From Saccharothrix ecbatanensis (GTDB lineage: Bacteria > Actinomycetota > Actinomycetes > Mycobacteriales > Pseudonocardiaceae): a DNA stretch of 64,000 bases. Shown here piece after piece: positions 32,094 to 40,308 of the stretch. The stretch spans positions 7,502,001 through 7,566,000 of the forward strand of contig NZ_JACHMO010000001.1 in assembly GCF_014205015.1 (NCBI RefSeq). The letters are read 5' to 3'. The stretch's first letter is position 1; each line of letters starts with the position of its first letter. The notes below the pieces were generated by a model that saw only the letters and a program-made list of their open reading frames with translations, ran no database searches and was not told the origin of the DNA. The translations under genes were made by a program, and so were the position numbers.

Positions 32094-33676
32094 ACGGCAG
32101 CGCCCTGCTCAACATCGGCATCTTCGGCGTCTTCGTCGCGGCAACCCTGGTCGTCGTGATCCGGGCCAGCCGCAACACCAAGACGGCCGCCGACTACCTC
32201 GCCGCGGGCCGTGCGTTCACGGGTCCCCAGAACGGCATCGCCATCGCGGGTGACTACCTGTCCGCGGCGTCGTTCCTCGGCATCGCGGGTGCGATCGCGC
32301 TGAACGGCTACGACGGCTTCCTGTACTCGATCGGCTTCCTGGTCGCATGGCTCATCGCCCTGCTGCTGGTCGCCGAACTGCTGCGCAACACCGGCAAGTA
32401 CACGATGGGCGACGTGCTGGCCTTCCGCATGCGCCAGCGCCCGGTGCGCGCGGCGGCGGCGACGTCGACCATGGCCGTGTCGTTCTTCTACCTGCTGGCG
32501 CAGATGGCGGGCGCGGGCGGCCTGGTCGCGCTGCTGCTCGGCATCACCGGCAAGTTCGGCCAGGCGATCGTCATCGCGGTCGTCGGCGCCCTGATGATCG
32601 CGTACGTGCTCATCGGCGGCATGAAGGGCACCACCTGGGTCCAGATCATCAAGGCGGTGCTGCTGATCGTCGGCGCCGGCGTGATGACGCTCTGGGTGCT
32701 CGGCAAGTACGGCATGAACCTGTCCAGCCTGCTCGGCGCGGCCGTGGACAACGCGCCCAAGGCCGGCGAGAAGCTGCTCGGCCCCGGCCTGGCGTACGGC
32801 AAGGACGGCACGTCCAAGCTGGACTTCCTGTCGCTGGCCCTCGCCCTGGTGCTCGGCACCGCCGGTCTGCCGCACATCCTGATGCGCTTCTACACCGTGC
32901 CGACCGCCAAGGAAGCCCGCCGCTCGGTGGTCTGGGCGATCTGGCTGATCGGCCTGTTCTACCTGTTCACGCTGGTCCTGGGCTACGGCGCGGCGGCGTT
33001 GGTGGGTGCGGACAAGATCAGTGCGGCTCCTGGTGGCCCGAACTCGGCGGCCCCGCTGCTGGCCGAGGCGCTCGGCGGCCCGCTGCTGCTGGGCCTGATC
33101 GCGGCGGTCGCGTTCGCCACGATCCTCGCGGTGGTGGCCGGTCTGACGATCACCGCTTCGGCGTCGTTCGCGCACGACATCTACGCCAACATCATCAAGA
33201 AGGGTGAGGCGGAGGACAAGGACGCCGAGGTCAAGGTCGCGCGGCGGACCGCCATCGTGATCGGCATCGTGTCGATCCTCGGCGGTATCGCGGCCAACGG
33301 CCAGAACATCGCGTTCCTGGTGGCCCTCGCGTTCGCGGTGGCGGCGTCGGCGAACCTGCCGACCATCCTCTACTCGCTGTTCTGGAAGAAGTTCAACACC
33401 TCCGGCGCGCTGTGGAGCATCTACGGCGGTCTCGCGGTGACGATCACGTTGATCGTCCTGTCGCCCGCGGTGTCCGGCACCCCGAAGTCGATGTTCAAGG
33501 ACGCCGACTTCGCGTTGTTCCCGTTGTCCAACCCGGGCATCGTGTCGATCCCGGTGGCATTCCTGCTCGGCTACCTCGGCACCGTGCTGTCGAAGGAAGA
33601 CGACAAGGAGAAGTACGCGGAGATGGAGGTGCGGGCGCTCACGGGCGTCGGCGCCGAGAAGGCGACCGCCCACTAG
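32090..33676 (+). CDS. Cation:acetate symporter (ActP/MctC-like)
   Basis: A 528-aa SSS transporter with about 13 helices: ADYLAAGRAFTGPQNGIAIAG, GDYLSAASFLGIAG, FYLLAQMAGAGGLVALLLG, TAGLPHILMRFYTVPTAKEA. This is the classic ActP/MctC pattern for uptake of acetate, propionate and pyruvate. Paired with DUF485 in front. It shares about a dozen conserved blocks with the symporter at 29535 but lacks that protein's long external loop, so the two differ in substrate or affinity. Confidence 0.93.
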   Translation: MNGSALLNIGIFGVFVAATLVVVIRASRNTKTAADYLAAGRAFTGPQNGIAIAGDYLSAASFLGIAGAIALNGYDGFLYSIGFLVAWLIALLLVAELLRNTGKYTMGDVLAFRMRQRPVRAAAATSTMAVSFFYLLAQMAGAGGLVALLLGITGKFGQAIVIAVVGALMIAYVLIGGMKGTTWVQIIKAVLLIVGAGVMTLWVLGKYGMNLSSLLGAAVDNAPKAGEKLLGPGLAYGKDGTSKLDFLSLALALVLGTAGLPHILMRFYTVPTAKEARRSVVWAIWLIGLFYLFTLVLGYGAAALVGADKISAAPGGPNSAAPLLAEALGGPLLLGLIAAVAFATILAVVAGLTITASASFAHDIYANIIKKGEAEDKDAEVKVARRTAIVIGIVSILGGIAANGQNIAFLVALAFAVAASANLPTILYSLFWKKFNTSGALWSIYGGLAVTITLIVLSPAVSGTPKSMFKDADFALFPLSNPGIVSIPVAFLLGYLGTVLSKEDDKEKYAEMEVRALTGVGAEKATAH

Positions 33677-33705
33677 TCCGTCGCTTCCTCCGCCTGGAGA
33701 CCACG

Positions 33706-33738
33706 CCGGCCGTCATCCCTTCGAGGGAAGGCGGCCGG
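33706..33738 (+). terminator. Terminator of the symporter operon
   Basis: CCGGCCG (33706-33712) pairs with CGGCCGG (33732-33738), and inside them TCCCT pairs with AGGGA around a TCG tip. It lies 30 bases past the symporter stop. No long T-run follows. Confidence 0.65.
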
Positions 33739-33785
33739 TGTGCTTCCTTATCCCCGGTTTATCACCCCCATGGCAGCATGGACCC

Positions 33786-34124
33786 GTGACCGTTCCCAGC
33801 GTTGAAGTGTCCGAGGTGCCGGCCGAGCTGCCGGCGGGCAAGGTGCTGCTCGACGTGCGTGAAGCCGACGAGTGGGTGGCCGGCCACGCCCCGGGCGCGC
33901 TGCACATCCCGATGAGCGAGTTGGCCGGCCGGTTGAGCGAGCTCCCGGGTGACGCCGAGTTCTACGTGTTGTGCCGCGCCGGCGGCCGTTCCGCGCGGGT
34001 CACGCAGTACCTGAACGCCAACGGCTGGGACGCGACGAACGTCGACGGCGGTATGCAGGTGTGGGCCGTGTCAGGTCGTCCGCTGGTCGGTGAAGTCGAC
34101 GGCGCGGAGCCCGAGGTCATCTGA
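33786..34124 (+). CDS. Single-domain rhodanese
   Basis: A 112-aa rhodanese: VLLDVREADEWVAGH, IPMSEL, and the active-site loop CRAGGRSARV holding the catalytic cysteine. GTG 33786 is chosen because an upstream in-frame extension is not protein-like. Small rhodaneses carry persulfide sulfur for cofactor or thiol chemistry. It is followed after one base by the DUF4328 gene. Confidence 0.93.
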   Translation: MTVPSVEVSEVPAELPAGKVLLDVREADEWVAGHAPGALHIPMSELAGRLSELPGDAEFYVLCRAGGRSARVTQYLNANGWDATNVDGGMQVWAVSGRPLVGEVDGAEPEVI

Positions 34125-34125
34125 C

Positions 34126-35031
34126 ATGGCGCTGCGACCGATGCGCGTGGACTGGGTGGCGAGCCCGCCACCCGGCGCCTACACGCAGCGTCGCCCCGGC
34201 GTGCCACGCCGCGGCTACACCGGGCCGCCGTCGTACCCGGTGCCACCGCGCTGGGGTTTCCCGCTGCTGGCGTGGCGCTGGCCCACGTCCGTGGCGACGG
34301 ACGACGACCGGCCCGTGGACACGATCGCGCAGGCCCAGCGTGTGGCCCGCACCGCGACCCACGCCCTGGGGCTGGCCGCGGTGACGGCGCTGTGGGCGGC
34401 GGGCAGCGAGATCTGGCGTTACGTGTTGTTGCTGCTCAGCCGCTACGGGGCGCTGTCCTCGACCACGGTCGGGGTGTCCGATGCGATGGTCGTGTCGTCG
34501 TCGGTGGTGACGTTCGTGGCCTGCGGGATGGGGCTGGTGTTCACCCTGCTGTGGCTGCGCCGGGCGCGGAACGCCGCGGCGACGGACGCGGGCTACCGGC
34601 CGTCGAGGTCGGACCGCGAGGTGCTGATCAGCCTCGTCGTGCCCGGTGTGAACCTGATCGTGCCCGGTGCCGTGCTGGCCGAGCTGGAGCACGCGGCACT
34701 GCGCCTACCTGGGACAACCCGCCCGAGACCGTCCAAGGTCGTCCGGTGGTGGTGGGGCCTGTGGGCGGCGATGGGCCTGTTCTTCGCGTTCACGGTGATC
34801 TGGTCGTTCCGGTCCAGCGTGCAGGCGTTGGCCGACGGGGTGCTCTTCCACGCCGTCGCCGACCTCCTGGCCGCCGCCGTGGCGGTCGTGACGGCCGTAG
34901 TGGTCCGCCGCATCACCACGCTGCTGCTGCCGGTAGACGCCGGCGCCATCCGCCGCATGCGCGTGGTGGACGTCAAGGACGCCCCAGCACCCACCCTCCG
35001 AGCAACCCGCCCCTCAGGCTCCCCCCGCTAA
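34126..35031 (+). CDS. DUF4328 membrane protein
   Basis: A 301-aa protein with a Pro/Arg-rich head (about 50 residues) and about six membrane helices. The DUF4328 signature is seen in TFVACGMGLVFTLLWLRRAR, the RNAAATDAGYRPSRS loop and LVVPGVNLIVPGAVLAELE. The role of the family is unknown; many members sit near signalling or secreted proteins in actinobacteria. It ends just before the 22-bp repeat array. Confidence 0.85.
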   Translation: MALRPMRVDWVASPPPGAYTQRRPGVPRRGYTGPPSYPVPPRWGFPLLAWRWPTSVATDDDRPVDTIAQAQRVARTATHALGLAAVTALWAAGSEIWRYVLLLLSRYGALSSTTVGVSDAMVVSSSVVTFVACGMGLVFTLLWLRRARNAAATDAGYRPSRSDREVLISLVVPGVNLIVPGAVLAELEHAALRLPGTTRPRPSKVVRWWWGLWAAMGLFFAFTVIWSFRSSVQALADGVLFHAVADLLAAAVAVVTAVVVRRITTLLLPVDAGAIRRMRVVDVKDAPAPTLRATRPSGSPR

Positions 35032-35072
35032 CCCCCCCCCGCCCCACCCCCATACCCCGCCCGCTCAGACCG

Positions 35073-35204
35073 CGCGAGTCGAACGCTCAGGTCCCGCGTG
35101 TCGAACGCTCAAGTCTCGTGAGTCCTACGTTCAGGTCCCGTGAGTCCTACGTTCAGGACCTGTGAGTCCTACGTTCAGGACCCCCGAATTCAACGCTCAG
35201 GCCC
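35073..35204. repeat. Six tandem copies of a 22-bp repeat
   Basis: The array has an exact 22-base period from 35073 to 35204. Copies read CGCGAGTCGAACGCTCAGGTCC, with the middle copies changed to CGTGAGTCCTACGTTCAGG-type and the last to CCCGAATTCAACGCTCAGG-type. The constant words are GAGTC, ACG and TCAGG. The same family occurs at 48763-48850. Both arrays begin within 50 bases after a stop codon. There is no spacer, so it is not a CRISPR array. Confidence 0.9.
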
Positions 35205-35239
35205 CGCCAGGGTGCCGGATTGATCTCAAGCCCAGTCCG

Positions 35240-36010
35240 TCACCGACCCGCGAACACCCGGTCGGCCAGGAAGTCCTCCCAGGTCCGCCCACCGACCTCC
35301 GCACCCTCCAGCGACAGGTTCTCGCCGGCCCGATAAGCGCGACCGGCCTTCCCCGGCATCCGAACCGGCAACATCGGCCGACGCTTGCCCCGCAGCTCCA
35401 GGTAGCCGCGCACCAAGTCACCCATCCCGTACACCGTCGGCCCGGCCAGATCCGGCACCAGCCCGGCCGGCTCACCGAGCGCCAACCCCACCAACCGGTC
35501 CGCCACGTCCCGCGCGTCGACCGGCTGGAACCTCAACCCACCAGGAACCGGCACCACCGGCAGCTTCGCCATCTTCTCCACCACCGTCAGCACCAGGTCG
35601 TGGAACTGGGCGGCACGCAGCGTCGTCCACGGCAGCCCCGACTCCACCACCGCCCGCTCCGCCCCCAACTTGCCGCCGAACCACCCCAGCGGCACGCGGT
35701 CGGCTCCGATGACCGAGATGTACACCAGGTGCCGCACCCCACCGGCCTTCGACGCCGCACGCACCAGGTTCGCGGTCGCCTCGGCGTCACCCTTCGGCCC
35801 ACCGGCGAGGTGGACGATCACCTCGGCGCCGTAGACGGCAGCATCCAGGCCCTCGTCCTTGACCAGATCACCGGTCACGTACTCGACGCCGTCCACCGGC
35901 TCGTGCGGCTGACGGCTGAGCAGCCGCACCTTCCCGCCGGCCTCCGCCAACAGCGGCGTGACGAGCCGCCCGAGAGTGCCCGTGCCACCGGTGACCAGGA
36001 TGGATGTCAT
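35240..36010 (-). CDS. NAD(P)-binding SDR-type oxidoreductase, ECF41 partner
   Basis: A 256-aa protein of the atypical SDR/NmrA type: ILVTGGTGTLGRLVTPLLAEAG with the Rossmann loop, VIVHLAGGPKGD, HLVYISVIGADRVPLG and PVDARDVADRLVGL. GGAGGA precedes the ATG at 36010. It probably binds NADP and reduces or senses a small substrate. The gene is divergent from an ECF41 sigma factor. In this sigma group the partner (COE: carboxymuconolactone decarboxylase, oxidoreductase or epimerase) is usually the only target gene. An ECF41-type promoter faces it. Confidence 0.9.
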   Translation of the reverse strand: MTSILVTGGTGTLGRLVTPLLAEAGGKVRLLSRQPHEPVDGVEYVTGDLVKDEGLDAAVYGAEVIVHLAGGPKGDAEATANLVRAASKAGGVRHLVYISVIGADRVPLGWFGGKLGAERAVVESGLPWTTLRAAQFHDLVLTVVEKMAKLPVVPVPGGLRFQPVDARDVADRLVGLALGEPAGLVPDLAGPTVYGMGDLVRGYLELRGKRRPMLPVRMPGKAGRAYRAGENLSLEGAEVGGRTWEDFLADRVFAGR

Positions 36011-36057
36011 TGTTCCTCCGAACGGGTAGTGGTCAGATTTCGTGGATCTACTGCCAT

Positions 36058-36084
36058 GACCCGCCGCGAGGAAGGAATGTGACA
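36058..36084 (-). promoter_or_regulatory. ECF41-type promoter of the SDR gene
   Basis: On the minus strand TGTCACA (36084-36078), a 16-base spacer and GGTC (36061-36058) fit the ECF41 promoter pattern of TGTCACA and CGTC at one mismatch. The transcript would begin about 40 bases before the SDR start. Confidence 0.6.
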
Positions 36085-36086
36085 CG

Positions 36087-36968
36087 GTGGACGAAGGCGA
36101 TCGGCTGGCCGAACGTTTCGAAGAGCACCGGGCACGGCTGCGCGCGATGGCCTACCGGATGCTCGGGTCGGTGGCCGAGGCCGACGACGCCGTCCAGGAC
36201 GCCTGGCTCCGACTCGCCCGCACCGACGTCCACCAAGTGGAGAACCTCGGCGCCTGGCTGACCACCGTGGCCGCACGCCTCTGCCTGAACGTCCTCCGCT
36301 CCCGCGAGCAGCGCCGCGAAGACTCGTTCGAACTGCACATGCCCGACCCGGTCATCAGCTACGACGACGGCGGCGACCCCGAGTACCAAGCGGTGCTGGC
36401 CGACGAGGTCGGGCTGGCGCTGCTGGTCGTCCTCGACACCCTCGCGCCCGCCGAACGGCTCGCGTTCGTGCTCCACGACATGTTCGCCGTCCCGTTCGAG
36501 GACATCGCCACGATGCTCGAACGCTCCCCGGCCGCGACCAGGCAACTGGCCAGCCGGGCACGTCGACGGGTGCAGGACCGCGCCCCCGTTCCCGACGCCG
36601 ACCTCACCCTCCAGCGCGAAGTCGTCAACGCCTTCTTCGCCGCCGCACGAGACGGTGACTTCGGCGCACTAGTCGCCGTGCTCGACCCCGCTGTCGTGCT
36701 CCGCTCCGACGCCGGCGTCGGCTCCCGCAACACCGTGGTCCTCTCCGGCGCCGACACCGTGGCCGGCCAGGCGGTCACCTTCGGCAAGCTGTACGAGTTC
36801 GCCCGTCCGGCGCTGGTCAACGGCACCGCCGGAGTCGTCGTCACGGCCAACGGACGTCCCCTGTCGGTCATGGGCTTCACCGTCACGGACGGCAAGATCG
36901 TCGCGATCGACGTGCTGGCCGATTCCGAACGCCTCCACAAGCTCCTCGTACTCCCAGACGAGAGCTAG
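36087..36968 (+). CDS. ECF41-family sigma factor with SnoaL-like domain
   Basis: A 293-aa sigma factor. Residues 1-165 contain region 2 (YRMLGSVAEADDAVQDAW), a linker and region 4 (ERLAFVLHDMFAVPFEDIA). Residues 175-293 are a SnoaL-like extension with an NGRPLSVMGFTV segment and a DGKIVAIDVLAD end. In ECF41 proteins the extension takes the place of an anti-sigma factor and affects activity both ways. The start lies three bases from the -35 of the divergent SDR promoter. Confidence 0.93.
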   Translation: MDEGDRLAERFEEHRARLRAMAYRMLGSVAEADDAVQDAWLRLARTDVHQVENLGAWLTTVAARLCLNVLRSREQRREDSFELHMPDPVISYDDGGDPEYQAVLADEVGLALLVVLDTLAPAERLAFVLHDMFAVPFEDIATMLERSPAATRQLASRARRRVQDRAPVPDADLTLQREVVNAFFAAARDGDFGALVAVLDPAVVLRSDAGVGSRNTVVLSGADTVAGQAVTFGKLYEFARPALVNGTAGVVVTANGRPLSVMGFTVTDGKIVAIDVLADSERLHKLLVLPDES

Positions 36969-37160
36969 TGGGACGCGCCTGCCATACCGGGTGAGAGCCG
37001 ACTCGGCGGACGAGTGCTGCCCGATGAACGTCCGTCCGGAGTCGGGATCACGGCGGTAGACGACGGTGTTGGTCGAGTCGTCCTCGACGATCTCCATGCC
37101 CCAGGCGAAGATCCGGGTCGAGTCGGTCGGGTCCACGAGGCTGAACAGGTTCGCTTCCAT
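36669..37160 (-). CDS. Hypothetical protein overlapping the sigma factor gene antisense
   Basis: The first 75 residues from the ATG at 37160 look real: EANLFSLVDPTDSTRIFAWGMEIVEDD, RRDPDSGRTFIGQHSSAESALTRYG, VPLALVWEYEEL. This reads like a small actinobacterial protein that should end near here. The frame, however, runs on for 300 bases antisense to the ECF41 gene with low-quality Gly/Asp/Arg-rich sequence before the stop at 36669. The original stop is probably lost or the true end is near 36950. Function unknown. Confidence 0.4.
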   Translation of the reverse strand: MEANLFSLVDPTDSTRIFAWGMEIVEDDSTNTVVYRRDPDSGRTFIGQHSSAESALTRYGRRVPLALVWEYEELVEAFGIGQHVDRDDLAVRDGEAHDRQGTSVGRDDDSGGAVDQRRTGELVQLAEGDRLAGHGVGAGEDHGVAGADAGVGAEHDSGVEHGD

Positions 37161-37250
37161 GGGCCGAATGTCCCGCCGGGAGATCCACCGGATGTGGTGA
37201 AGCGCGGCGGGAATCCCGCTTCGCCGCGTTCCGGCGGATCATGCTGCCCT

Positions 37251-37649
37251 GTGCCCACTCCGCCACCGTTCCGTCGCCGTCGGTTGGGGAAGAAGCTCGC
37301 CCGGATGCGCGCCAAAGAGTCCGCGCTGCGGAAGATCGTGGGCGGCCCCGAGGTGATGCGCGAACAACTGGAACACCTGCGTCGAATGGCCGAGCTGCCG
37401 AACGTGGCGATCCGCGTGCTGGCGAACGGGCGCGGGGCGCACCTGAGCATGATCGGTGGCTTCACGCTGCTGGGCTTTCCAGAGCCCGACGAACCGGAAG
37501 TGCTCTACATCGAGTACTTGTTCGGAGCGCTCCACATCGAGGACATGCCACAGCTCAGGGAGGCTGAACTTGCCTTCGCGCACTTGGCTTCCCAGGCGTT
37601 GGGCCCCGAGGAGTCGATTGCCCTGATCGAGCGGATCCTGGCGGAGTGA
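37251..37649 (+). pseudogene. Scr1-type regulator with large in-frame internal deletion
   Basis: A 132-aa remnant from GTG 37251. The first 20 residues (FRRRRLGKKLARMR) look like the start of the XRE helix-turn-helix of an Scr1 regulator. They run directly into the second half of DUF5753: ALRKIVGGPEVMREQLEHL, IGGFTLLGFPEPD, LYIEYLFG and LGPEESIALIERIL. About 150 residues (the DNA-binding core and first DUF5753 half) are missing compared with a usual length of 280-290, yet the frame is kept. It cannot bind DNA in the normal way. A DUF397 gene overlaps its stop, as in intact loci. Confidence 0.8.
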
Positions 37650-37930
37650 AAGAGGCGATGGCTGTGTCCACTGTGGACCTCTCGGGCGCCGTGTGGCGGA
37701 AGAGCAGTCGGAGCAGCGGCGCCAGCAACGCGAACTGCGTCGAGGTGGCGTTCGTGGACGCGGCGTGGCGGAAGAGCACCCGTAGTGGCGGGGCCAGTAA
37801 CACCAACTGTGTCGAGGTCGCCTTTGCCGGCCCTGCCGTAGCCGTCCGGGACTCGAAGAACCCGGATGCCGCAACGCTCGCGTTTCCCGCTGTTCAGTGG
37901 TCGTTCTTCCTCCGGAGGTTGGGCTCCTAA
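37646..37930 (+). CDS. DUF397 protein with duplicated N-terminal half
   Basis: A 94-aa protein. The DUF397 block VWRKSSRSSGASNANCVEVAF is followed at once by a second copy AWRKSTRSGGASNTNCVEVAF, a 24-residue (72-base) tandem duplication, and then the normal end with VRDSKNP and VQWSFFLRRL. GTG 37646 overlaps the stop of the deleted regulator; ATG 37658 is an alternative start. With its partner damaged it may have lost function or act with another regulator. Confidence 0.8.
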   Translation: MKEAMAVSTVDLSGAVWRKSSRSSGASNANCVEVAFVDAAWRKSTRSGGASNTNCVEVAFAGPAVAVRDSKNPDAATLAFPAVQWSFFLRRLGS

Positions 37931-37955
37931 CAGCCCGCGTGCCACCGTGACCCCC

Positions 37956-38972
37956 ATGCGGGCACTTGTGGTGGCTTTGACCCTGATCGTGCTGGTCCCA
38001 GGCGTGGCCGGCGCCGAGAGCGACAAGAAGTTCGATCTCCAGGCCCACCGTGGCGGCATCGGGTTGACGGTCGAGAGCACGTTGGCGGCGTTCGGCAAGG
38101 CGCTCGAACTCGGCGTCACAACCCTCGAACTGGACGTCCAGATCACCAAGGACGGCCGCGAAGTCGTCACCCACGACCGCAAGACGAACCCCACCAAGTG
38201 CATCGACACCGCCCCCGCCTTCCCCGGCGACCCGGCGTTCCCGTACGCGGGCAAGTACGTGAAGGATCTGACGTTCGACCAGGTCCGCACCCTGGACTGC
38301 GGCTCGCGCCGCTGGGACCGCCACCCGGACCAGGAGCTGTCCCCCGGCGCGAAGATGCCGACCCTTGCCGAGGTCTTCGCGCTGGCCCGCGACCACCGCG
38401 CGTTCAACGTCAAGTTCAACATCGAGACCAAGGTCGAAGCCGCCGCGCCGCACGAGACCGCCCCGCGCGAGCAGTTCGTGGCGGTCACCGCCCGCGAGAT
38501 CCGCAAGTCCGGCTTCTTCCGCAACGTCACCATCCAGTCCTTCGACTGGGGCACCCTGATGCTGTGGGCCGAGGCCGAACCGCGCATCCCGCTGGTCGCC
38601 CTCACCCAGCCCGAGTTCCTCCGCCCCGGCTCCCCGTGGACGGGTGGCCTCAAGCTGGAGGACTTCGGCGGCAGCGTGGTCAAGGCCGTGAAGAGCTTCG
38701 GCGCGTCCGCCCTCTCGCCGGTCCACGGCAACCCGCAAGGCGGCGCGGTCGGCGACCCGGACTACGTCCCGTTCACCACGAAAGCCCTGGTGGACGAGGC
38801 GCACGCGCACGGCCTGAAGGTCGTTCCGTGGACCATCAACGACATGCCAACCATGCACAAGCTGATCGACGACGGCGTGGACGGCATCATCACCGACTAC
38901 CCGGACCGCCTCCGCACGGTGATGGCCGAGCGCGGTTTCAAGCTCCCGAAGAAGTACCCGTTCAAGGGCTAG
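37956..38972 (+). CDS. Secreted glycerophosphodiester phosphodiesterase
   Basis: A 338-aa enzyme with signal peptide (MRALVVALTLIVLVPGVAGAES). The GDPD motifs are AHRGG, STLAAFGKALELGVTTLELDVQ (metal-binding Glu and Asp), VVTHDRK and, later, FNIETKVE and VVPWTIND. It hydrolyses glycerophosphodiesters outside the membrane to glycerol-3-phosphate and alcohol. ATG 37956 starts exactly at the signal peptide; GTG 37947 is possible. It ends one base from the convergent P450 gene. Confidence 0.92.
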   Translation: MRALVVALTLIVLVPGVAGAESDKKFDLQAHRGGIGLTVESTLAAFGKALELGVTTLELDVQITKDGREVVTHDRKTNPTKCIDTAPAFPGDPAFPYAGKYVKDLTFDQVRTLDCGSRRWDRHPDQELSPGAKMPTLAEVFALARDHRAFNVKFNIETKVEAAAPHETAPREQFVAVTAREIRKSGFFRNVTIQSFDWGTLMLWAEAEPRIPLVALTQPEFLRPGSPWTGGLKLEDFGGSVVKAVKSFGASALSPVHGNPQGGAVGDPDYVPFTTKALVDEAHAHGLKVVPWTINDMPTMHKLIDDGVDGIITDYPDRLRTVMAERGFKLPKKYPFKG

Positions 38973-40214
38973 TCAGGGCTGGTCAGAGCTGGTGAGCGGC
39001 AGGTCGTGCAGGCCGCGGATGACGAACTCGGCCTTGCGACGCGGCTCGGCGGCCAACTCGGCGCCGGGCAGCTTGCGGGTCAGGGAGGCCAGGGCCGCCT
39101 GGACCTCGATCCGGGCCAGCGGGGCGCCCAGGCAGTAGTGGATGCCCATGCCGAAGCCCAGGTGCGGGTTGGTCTTGCGGCTGACGTCGAACGTGTCCGG
39201 CGACGCGAAGACGAGCGGGTCACGGGCCGCCGAGCCGAGCAGCGCGGCGATCTTCTGGCCCGGGACCAACTCGTACCCGGCGATGGTGACGGGCTCGGTG
39301 GCGGTCCGCTCGAACAGCTGCAACGGCGAGTCGTACCGGATCAGCTCTTCCACCGCCGTGGGCAGCAGGCTGTGATCGTCCACCAGGCGACGCCACTCGG
39401 ACGGGTGTTTCATCAACGCCCGGACGCCGTTGCCGATGACGTTCACGGTGGCCTCGTGACCGGCCATCAGCAGCAGCACGGCCGTCGCCACCAGCTCGTC
39501 CTCGGTCAGCTTCGCGCCGTCCGTGTCCGTCACCGCCACCAGGTCGGACACCATGTCGTCACCGGGCGACCTGCGCCGCAACGCGACCAGTTCCCGCAGG
39601 TAGGCGACGAACTCCGTCGACGCCTTCTCGGCCGCCGCACGCTTGTCCTCGGGCAGCCCGTACTCGTACATCTTCACGATCGCGTTGGACCACGGCTGGA
39701 GCAGCGGTCGGTCCGGCGTGGGCACCCCGAGCAGTTCGGCGATCACCTCGACCGGCAGCGGTGACGCCACGTGGGTCAGCAGGTCCGCCCGCCCCTCCGA
39801 CCTGATCTCCGCCACCAGCCCGTCCACCAGCCGGTCCGCCAGGTCCGCGATCCACGGCCGCAGCCGCTCCACGTGACCACGCCCGAACGCGGCGGCGACG
39901 AGCCTGCGCAGCCGACCGTGGGTGGGCGGCTCGTTCTCCAGCAGCGAGTTGCGGTGCAGCAGGTTGAACGCGGTGAACTGCTCGACCGGCTTCGCGTCGT
40001 TCCAGATCCGGCCCAGCGACCGGTGCCTGAGCACGGCCGACGCCGCCGCGTGCGAGACCGCCATCGGGACGCGCATCCGCTCGTGCCAGTGCACCTCGCC
40101 TTGGGCGCGCATCGCGGCGAACGCGGGGTAGGGGTCCGCGATGAAAGCCAGGTCGTGCTGGTCGAAAGAGGCCACGTTGACGGACGGTAGGTCGTGCGCG
40201 CGGGATTCGTCCAT
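38973..40214 (-). CDS. Cytochrome P450
   Basis: A 413-aa soluble P450: I-helix LLLMAGHEATVN with the acid-alcohol pair replaced by Glu-Ala-Thr, K-helix EELIRYDSPLQ, and the heme loop FGMGIHYCLGAPLAR with the axial Cys361. Actinobacterial class I P450s take electrons from ferredoxin; none is encoded next to it. The substrate is unknown. The divergent gene is a second glycerophosphodiesterase. Confidence 0.95.
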   Translation of the reverse strand: MDESRAHDLPSVNVASFDQHDLAFIADPYPAFAAMRAQGEVHWHERMRVPMAVSHAAASAVLRHRSLGRIWNDAKPVEQFTAFNLLHRNSLLENEPPTHGRLRRLVAAAFGRGHVERLRPWIADLADRLVDGLVAEIRSEGRADLLTHVASPLPVEVIAELLGVPTPDRPLLQPWSNAIVKMYEYGLPEDKRAAAEKASTEFVAYLRELVALRRRSPGDDMVSDLVAVTDTDGAKLTEDELVATAVLLLMAGHEATVNVIGNGVRALMKHPSEWRRLVDDHSLLPTAVEELIRYDSPLQLFERTATEPVTIAGYELVPGQKIAALLGSAARDPLVFASPDTFDVSRKTNPHLGFGMGIHYCLGAPLARIEVQAALASLTRKLPGAELAAEPRRKAEFVIRGLHDLPLTSSDQP

Positions 40215-40308
40215 CGGGATGTGGTTGTTCCTTCAAATATTCAGGGAGCTGTGACGTGCGGTAGTCGAAGTTGACCTGATCGGTACTGCACCAGGAGCAT
40301 CCGGAGTC

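Noticed and set aside
35073..35204. Possible CRISPR array
   Set aside because: Units are head to tail without spacers and no cas gene is near.
37239..38858. Long minus-strand frame across the glycerophosphodiesterase
   Set aside because: No protein-like motif; the plus strand encodes a complete GDPD with signal peptide.
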